Positions 32,328 to 37,863 of a DNA stretch of 37,863 bases are shown piece by piece. The stretch lies in assembly GCA_022925895.1 (NCBI GenBank), contig JAKSYS010000611.1, positions 1-37,863 on the forward strand. The letters are read 5' to 3'. Position 1 is the stretch's first letter; the number at the start of each line of letters is the position of its first letter. A program made the translations under genes and the position numbers. The notes beneath the pieces are model-generated. The model saw nothing but the letters and a program-made list of their open reading frames with translations. It had not been told where the DNA came from and ran no database searches. This stretch comes from Fragilaria crotonensis (lineage: Eukaryota; Bacillariophyta; Fragilariophyceae; Fragilariales; Fragilariaceae).

Positions 32328-32986
32328 CTATTACTGCGCAACCTCGCAGGTGACCAGGTGGAAGCACTTCAGAAAGCGGCAAGGACCCTGTTACCGCTTC
32401 ACAACTAACGATACGAAGCACACAGCTTGAACGGAAGGCGTGATTGTACTATTGATCTGGGGGATCAAGCGGAGGCTTCGGAATTGACGAACAAAAGAGA
32501 TGAACACGCGTTCGTGTGATCGATGAAACGAAGTGTGAAGTGACAAAAACCATTTCGTACTACGGAGCGGTGTATGCATAGCTCGAATTCATGAAACGTA
32601 GAAACCTGGTATATTCGCCAATTAAAAAAATCTGAACTGTCGACTTGCTAAACCGGCGTATGTACTGTTGCAGGACATATGTACATCGTACATCAATGAT
32701 GTCGTATCGTACCATTATCCTAGAAAACATACGGCGACCTATGCTGTTCACAAATATCACGCGCGGCGGCCGGCGGCGGCTGCCTTGGATCTCGCAACTA
32801 GTACAGAATGGTACTGGACCTACTGCTGATTTACGTCGACTCCATGATCACCCTCACTCGTAAAAAAAAGCTCATTTCGGTGTGCTATCGAAGTTCAAGT
32901 TTTTGAAGATATCACGTGTGCATTCTTCAACAAAGGAGAAGGTATCAAACTGCCTTTGCGGTGATCGTTGTCGTTTAAATTTGATA
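32328..32986. other. Intergenic region between divergent genes
   Basis: No convincing gene. Stops block the minus frame at 32328-32333. The stretch would hold the promoters of the minus-strand multidomain gene and the plus-strand SANT-like gene. It includes a C/G-rich run (GGCGGCCGGCGGCGGC near 32765). The right end of the DNA transposon should lie in or beyond here, but I could not find a terminal inverted repeat by eye. Confidence 0.4.
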
Positions 32987-34633
32987 ATGCCACCAAAGGA
33001 GAAGCTTGCTAGAGGGAGAGGTTCTGCCTTCAACACAGACGAGTTGACTTTTTTATTGACGAATGTCGAAAAGGTAATTCCTGCAGGCATAACTGGGTGG
33101 GACACCATTGAGAGATTGCACAAGGAGCAGTACCCGGCTAGGAACAGCGAAGCGTTGAAGAGAAAGTTCGAAGCATTGCACAAGAGCGATGTTCCAGCAG
33201 ATGAAAACAATGTGATGTACACACACATCATAAGGGCAAAAGCAGCGCGAAACCTCATTGTTGATGCGTTGAGGGCGGAGGAGGTCAATGGAAGCATCAA
33301 AATAAAAGAAGCTGGAGATGGTACAGAACGGAAGTTGGTAAAAAAGGACGTCTCCTCTGACGTGAATGCCGACAGCAAGGCGGAGTTTAAAAAACAAAAT
33401 AAATCACTGGCAGATGACGGGAAAAAAACAGAGGCAAATGAAAATCATTCTTCAAACAATGTCAAGAAAAAGGAGGGAGCGCGTCCATTCCAAAACGACG
33501 AAATTAAATGCCTCTTGCAGCTCGTGGCAGGCGCTTTACCAGTGAGGTTAAACGATTGGGATGCCATTCACAATGCATATAGACAGAGCTATGGTTACAG
33601 GACGAGGGGAAGCTCTGAAGAGGAAGTTCACATCTTTGCTACGAACACCCGTTCCAGAAGGCGCAAGTAATCCAAACTGCGTGGTGGCAAGACAATTAAA
33701 CGACAAAATCAAAGAAAAAAGAATGAAGAACACCATCGAAAAGGCTGCCTCAGAAAAAGCTAGAAAACACAATGCAGTGGCTGCCAAAACCAACGCAGGT
33801 TCCAAACTTCATAAGGGTGCGAGGAAGAAGGATAACAAGAAAGACCAAGACAAAGAAAATGACGGAGATGATGACATGGTGGACAATGGGAAGGAAAACC
33901 AGGAAGAAAACGAAGAAGAAGAGGGGGAAGACGACAAGGACGACGACGAGGATGACAAGGAGCATGACGACGAGGAAGAAGTGGGGACGACGACGACGAG
34001 GACGACGACGAGGACGCGAGGATGACGACGAGGATGACGCACGAGGACGCAGCGAGACGAGGATGACGGCGACGAGGACGACGAGGACGAGCGAGGGCAA
34101 GGGGACGAGGCGAGGACGAGGATGCGGCGACGAGGACAAGGACGAGGATGACGCGACGAGGACGAGGACGAGGTTGACGACGACGAGGAAAGAAGTGGAA
34201 AAGGGTTGCGAAGACTTCACAAAAAGTGAGAAGAGCGCAGGACTATGAGGTACGAAGGACGGGACGGAAGTTTGGTTTGGTTCGCAAGAAGAAGACGGCA
34301 GAGGTGCAACAAATGAAAAATGAACATGTATTGTTGTTGAAAGAACAGACACACAAGCTGCTTCAACATAAAAGAAAATTGGAAAAGGAAATCGGCAGCG
34401 TAAAGGCAAAAAAAATGAAAGTAGGTAAGGTGATCGGAATCAAAAAGCAAAAGGAAGATAAGCTTGCTATGGTGCTTGGCGAGTTAGTAGACATCCACAA
34501 ATTATTGCTGAAAGAGCGGAAGATTGAGAAACGGGTGAGAAAAATGGAATTGAAAATACAGTCCGAGTGCATGCTGTCGTTTATGAATTGGATGCAAGCA
34601 ATGCTAGAGAGAAATGAAACAAAAAGAAAATAA
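32987..34633 (+). CDS. Tandem Myb/SANT-like DNA-binding protein, frameshifted as read
   Basis: ATG at 32987 opens MPPKEKLARGRG. The first SANT-like domain (33020-33270) has FNTDELTFLLTNVEKVIP, GWDTIERLHKE and SEALKRKFEALHK. This is the pattern of a Myb/SANT-like family (I think DUF6818) found in protists and fungi. A second copy (33480-33715) has FQNDEIKCLLQLV, DWDAIHNAYRQ and, after a one-base shift near 33605, GEALKRKFTSLLRTPVPEG. A Lys/Asp/Glu-rich linker runs into a GAC/GAG microsatellite. Another frame change leads to a basic coiled-coil tail (34226-34633; KNEHVLLLKEQTHKLLQHKRKLEKE). It is probably nuclear. The frameshifts may be real decay, introns or assembly errors. It may be a host gene or an accessory gene of a mobile element. 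Confidence 0.6.
33908..34192 (+). repeat. GAC/GAG-rich imperfect microsatellite
   Basis: About 285 bp of interrupted GAC, GAG and GAT triplets with changing phase. In the sense frame it encodes an Asp/Glu tract. Insertions inside it push the frame into Thr/Arg codons, and such tracts are prone to slippage and misassembly. Confidence 0.85.
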
Positions 34634-35459
34634 TTTAGGGCCGTATAAGGTAGTAACTAGATGTATTTTTTTTACCAACGCATCAGCTAAATGTTATTTG
34701 TTGCTTATAAACGAGACACGAACATGCACAATTTTCTTAGTCATCTTTGGAATGAGAGATTTACTTCGGTGAAAAAACCCAAGATGTGACATTAGGATCG
34801 TATGGAACAGAATAATCGTACGAGACAATGCACTCGCGTTCCTCTGTACCAGGAATAGTCTGCCATGTAAAAATAGGAGGAGGCCAAAGGCGTCGCGAAC
34901 GTCGAAGTTTGCGTATTCCGACAAGTTGTCGTCGAGGCGGTGATTCTCGAGTACGTCGGATCCCACATTTGCAGGCAACGACGCTACGCATGGGTTGCCA
35001 TGTGTTGTACAATTGGAATCGTTGGATGGAGCAGTCTTGTCATGAGCCTTGTAAAATTGCAATCGATCTCGTTTGTTGTAGTTGAATCGATCTCGTTTGT
35101 TGTAGTTGATTTGTCAATTGCAGAGATTGTTTGAGATGGTACGGAGCTTTTGGAGGAATAGAGGAAGATGCCGGAGGACGGGACATGATGATTGGGGTAT
35201 GGTTGGGTTAGTAAGTGGAATTGTGATTTATTTCGCGCACAACACAAGGGAAAACACAAATGCTGATTCAAATGCACAAATGCTGTACTTGGCTGTACTT
35301 GTATGCTTTGGTACGATGTACAACGAATGCAAAATATGCTCATGCAGAATTTACCGCCTTGATTTGAAAATTAAATACTGTTAACAGTCGACGAAAGTAA
35401 ATAGTACCGCGGGAAGCGGCGGCATTTAAATTTTGAAATCATAGCACTTTATACAAACC
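34634..35459. other. Gap with a short tandem duplication
   Basis: No confident gene. A minus-strand frame at 35012-34761 has protein-like content (PPPIFTWQTIPG, DYSVPYDPNVTSWVF) and could be a remnant exon. A 24-bp unit, AATCGATCTCGTTTGTTGTAGTTG, is present twice in tandem at 35061-35084 and 35085-35108. Confidence 0.35.
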
Positions 35460-35579
35460 GTAATGTCATATAATTACAAAAACCTCCAAGTAGAAAGTTT
35501 CTCTACTCTGTTTTTTTGCCATGCCAAGAACGAGCACAAAATCAGTCACCATGAGCGAAGCAAAACAAGAAAGACAAAG

Positions 35580-36976
35580 CGTATGCCACCATTAAACGTA
35601 CTGATTCTAATGCTATTGTTGAACAAGGTAAAGTTTCAGACAATGCATGTTTTGTGTATGATGTTCAGAATACAACAAAGCAAATTCATTTGCCAGATGA
35701 ACAAAAATCAATTGCTGTGGAGCGGGTCGTTCACATTCCAAAAACAAAGGAGGTAAGCCTTTGTTCACGGACAACAAAAAAACCTTGAACATGAGTATGA
35801 CGGCAATTTCCGTGACAAACATGACGAGCATTGTGAAAACATGTGTCAAAACAATTATTTTTCGTAAATGCAAGTTTTATTACAGAGATGTGCATGGACG
35901 TTACAGTACGAAAGAAAACACAATGTGTGGTCAGATTGTCAAACACTGCAATATCACCGATCCAAACGAGGACTGGTGGTACCAGATTCGCCCGATTGTT
36001 GTCAACACCATTACGGATCATCGCAACAATTGTATTAAAGCTATACAAAACGATTTAGCGGTACGTTTTCTTGGACATAATGCTGATTGGGCTTTTCAAA
36101 AGAAAATACTAAACAAAACTTGAAACAGGACCTTACAATTACCGTGGAGGGCGACCTATGTATGTTTATATGAACGGGACGCAGATTGATATTGATAAGC
36201 TGTTGATGATGCGTAAGAATTGTGGATTTTACTGTGAAATTATTGATATGTACGCACCAGCAATCGTATCCTCCAAAGAATGGAACAACAAAAGCAAGAT
36301 GAAGGCGTATTGTGGAACTGACAATCCAAAGGAATTCGGAAAACATATTTTGACTGTTAGTGACGAGGCATTCCTGTTAATTGTGCTGATCAATTACTCT
36401 GCGCACTGGTATAGCGAGATTCAGAAGAAGGCAAAGTGGTACGTTTGCCAATGTGAACCTTTATACGATGTATTATTTCAGGAAACTAATGCCAACGTAC
36501 AAACACTGGACAGGCACACAACGCATGGACTGCTCAAGATGAACAGGAACATGTGGTGAGTAACTTCAGAAGGTAACAAGATAATTTCAAACTTGACTAA
36601 CGATTGGTATTTCTACAGATCGCAGCAAAATATACATATTCACGAAAGAAGGGGGCAGAAGAACAGTTTACGCCCAGATAACGGAGGCGGAAGTGGCTGG
36701 TCTGAAGAAGGCAAACAGTACTTTGACTTTTTATACCGAGCTGTACAGGCAGACAGAAACCAACAGGCAGGAGTAGGTGGATCCAGAAAGGACGGCATTT
36801 CATTTAACAAAGAACTGTTGAATTTCTTTTTGGGCAGACAATTTGCTGAAGAAAACACATCGCATTCAGGGATGGAAAAGCCCGTGAAAAAGAAAAAGGT
36901 AACACGTGCGATGATTTCACAGACTCCGAAGATGAAAACGACAACAGTGCAGACCCAAGTCGCATTAACAACATAA
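35580..36976 (+). CDS. Unrecognised gene, probably spliced, exons in different frames
   Basis: Coding sense appears in four blocks. Block 1 (about 35580-35752) contains AYATIKRTDSNAIVEQGKV and ends at a GTAAGC donor. Block 2 (about 35875-36060) contains ITDPNEDWWYQIRPIVVNT and ends at a GTACGT donor at 36061. Block 3 begins after TTGAAACAG (36128) with PYNYRGGRPMYVYMNGTQID and ends near a GTGAGT donor at 36555. Block 4 follows TTTCTACAG (36618) and carries SGWSEEGKQYFDFLYRAV before a stop at 36976. The donors and acceptors look real, but two junctions do not keep frame, so indels or pseudogenisation are likely. The motif G-W-S-E-E-G-x-x-x-F-x-x-L-Y-x-x-V-x-x-D-R is one I associate with uncharacterised repeated proteins of diatoms. 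I assign no function. Confidence 0.4.
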
Positions 36977-37373
36977 TTGCAATGTAAAGCCTTTCAGTTC
37001 CATGTGCAACCACAAGGAATACGAGACGAGCGAAGCAGAAACACCGTCATAAAAATAAGAGAATACTTAAATCAACATTCAGGTAAATGCAAACGACGAT
37101 ATATTTTTAGGAAGACTTCGCAATGCTTATTTACCAGACACGAGCAAAGTAAAAACAAACACTGGCCACTCGTGTTGACTGGGACGCTGCTCGGTTAAAC
37201 CAGCATCAGTTAAACATACTTCATGTCAGAGGTTACGTAAACACTTACTTGCTTGTGCTAGTAGGGTCCGAAACAAATACGTCGGAGAAAGAAAAAAAAG
37301 AACCGACAAATACGTATTGTACACATGGTAGTAATGAGCCTAAGACCATGTTTTCTGACCTTGTTTGTTACAG
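36977..37373. other. Intergenic or intronic stretch
   Basis: No gene that I can support. Several GT-AG pairs are possible (for example an acceptor TTTGTTACAG ending at 37373 directly before the next exon), so part of this may be 5' exon or intron sequence of the gene that follows. Confidence 0.3.
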
Positions 37374-37378
37374 AAACA

Positions 37379-37863
37379 ATGAAAATATTACACGAATTTA
37401 CTGAGGGACATTTTCAGAAATACGAACAAAAAGCTCGTAGGTGGAGAAGATCGCTGAGCTGTATATCTCGTGAGTACCCGAAAAAACAATCCAAGAACCT
37501 GAACTAATTTTTTTCGAATTTACGTCTTGTAGACGGATTTGCACCCTTAGATGTAGTTGATGTTCTGACAAACGTAAAAGTCGTTGCTGATGAAGACACC
37601 GGTGACCTTTTTCTTGCCGACATTCATCCCGTCTGGAAAGCTGATTTCATGCTCCCACTGTATCATTTTGACCATTTGACGGCGCAGTTGGAGATGACAT
37701 TTCATGGCTTTGGTGGTGGTTCCGCTAGGTTAAACGAGTTGCGTGATCCAACCATGTTTCACTGCTTGTTTACCAACAACACAATTAACTATACTCTTTC
37801 TTCCACGAAAGGCTTCAATGCCATGTCGAGACGAACATGCAAGGAAATTGAGCGCAAGTTACC
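37379..37863 (+). CDS. Partial unknown protein, two exons, runs off the window
   Basis: ATG at 37379 follows a possible splice acceptor at 37373. Exon 1 runs to 37469 (30 codons plus one base). A 63-nt intron (GTGAGTACC donor at 37470, CTTGTAG acceptor ending at 37532) then joins C to AC, making a His codon (SCIS-H-GFAPLD). Exon 2 is open to the window edge, about 110 residues, with an acidic start (VVADEDTGDLFLADIHP) and a hydrophobic/aromatic centre (FMLPLYHFDHL, FHGFGGGSARLNEL). No known motif is recognised. The clean phase-1 splice, which preserves an open frame of more than 130 codons, is the best intron evidence in the window. Confidence 0.5.
37470..37532 (+). other. Predicted 63-nt intron
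   Basis: GTGAGT donor, a run of T with a pyrimidine-rich tract, and a TTGTAG acceptor. Removal joins two coding blocks in phase 1, and in-frame stops inside (for example TGA in the exon 2 frame and TAA before the T run) support it being spliced out. Confidence 0.55.

Noticed and set aside
33750-34409. Minus-strand frame rich in Ser, Val and Leu that looks like a membrane protein
   Set aside because: It is the antisense reading of the GAC/GAG microsatellite and has no other support.
36640-36858. Minus-strand frames opposite the GWSEEG exon
   Set aside because: They are short and mirror the conserved plus-strand coding block.

Overview
The window is eukaryotic genomic DNA made almost entirely of mobile elements nested inside one another. 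Three features point to a microbial eukaryote: short GT-AG introns (about 60-120 nt), non-LTR retrotransposons carrying an apurinic endonuclease, reverse transcriptase and RNase H, and a tyrosine-recombinase (DIRS-like) retrotransposon. From memory of similar proteins, a diatom or other stramenopile is my best guess. That is inference, not something read from the sequence.

Layout. 1-989: a retroelement-like ORF of unknown function. 1206-2742: a zinc-finger ORF broken by a frameshift. 3052-15277 (+) and 32327-15309 (-): two convergent genes of what looks like one DNA transposon of about 8 kb or more. The plus gene is a Plavaka/CACTA-like DDE transposase. The minus gene encodes, in order, a GNAT acetyltransferase-like domain, a tandem VIDVD repeat, a Ulp1/C48-like cysteine protease, an acidic repeat region and a C-terminal papain-like domain. 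Three retroelements interrupt this pair. LINE A (3266-12593, +, about full length) splits the transposase. A DIRS-like element (18073-24562, -) splits the Ulp1 domain between its catalytic His and Cys. LINE B (25421-30824, -, 5'-truncated) splits the minus gene after the VIDVD repeats. In all three cases the host reading frame continues across the insertion once the insert, and the target duplication where there is one, is removed on paper.

32987-34633: a Myb/SANT-like gene with two related DNA-binding domains, a GAC/GAG microsatellite and a basic coiled-coil tail. 35580-36976: an unrecognised gene, probably spliced. 37379-end: a partial gene with a convincing phase-1 intron.

Most of the coding sequences carry single-base frameshifts, some in homopolymers. 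They are either decayed copies or the assembly has indel errors. The most interesting points are the GNAT/Ulp1/papain-like protein with possible SUMO-interacting repeats, the poly(T) tails on both LINE copies, and the DIRS-like element with simple 157-bp terminal direct repeats and no target-site duplication.
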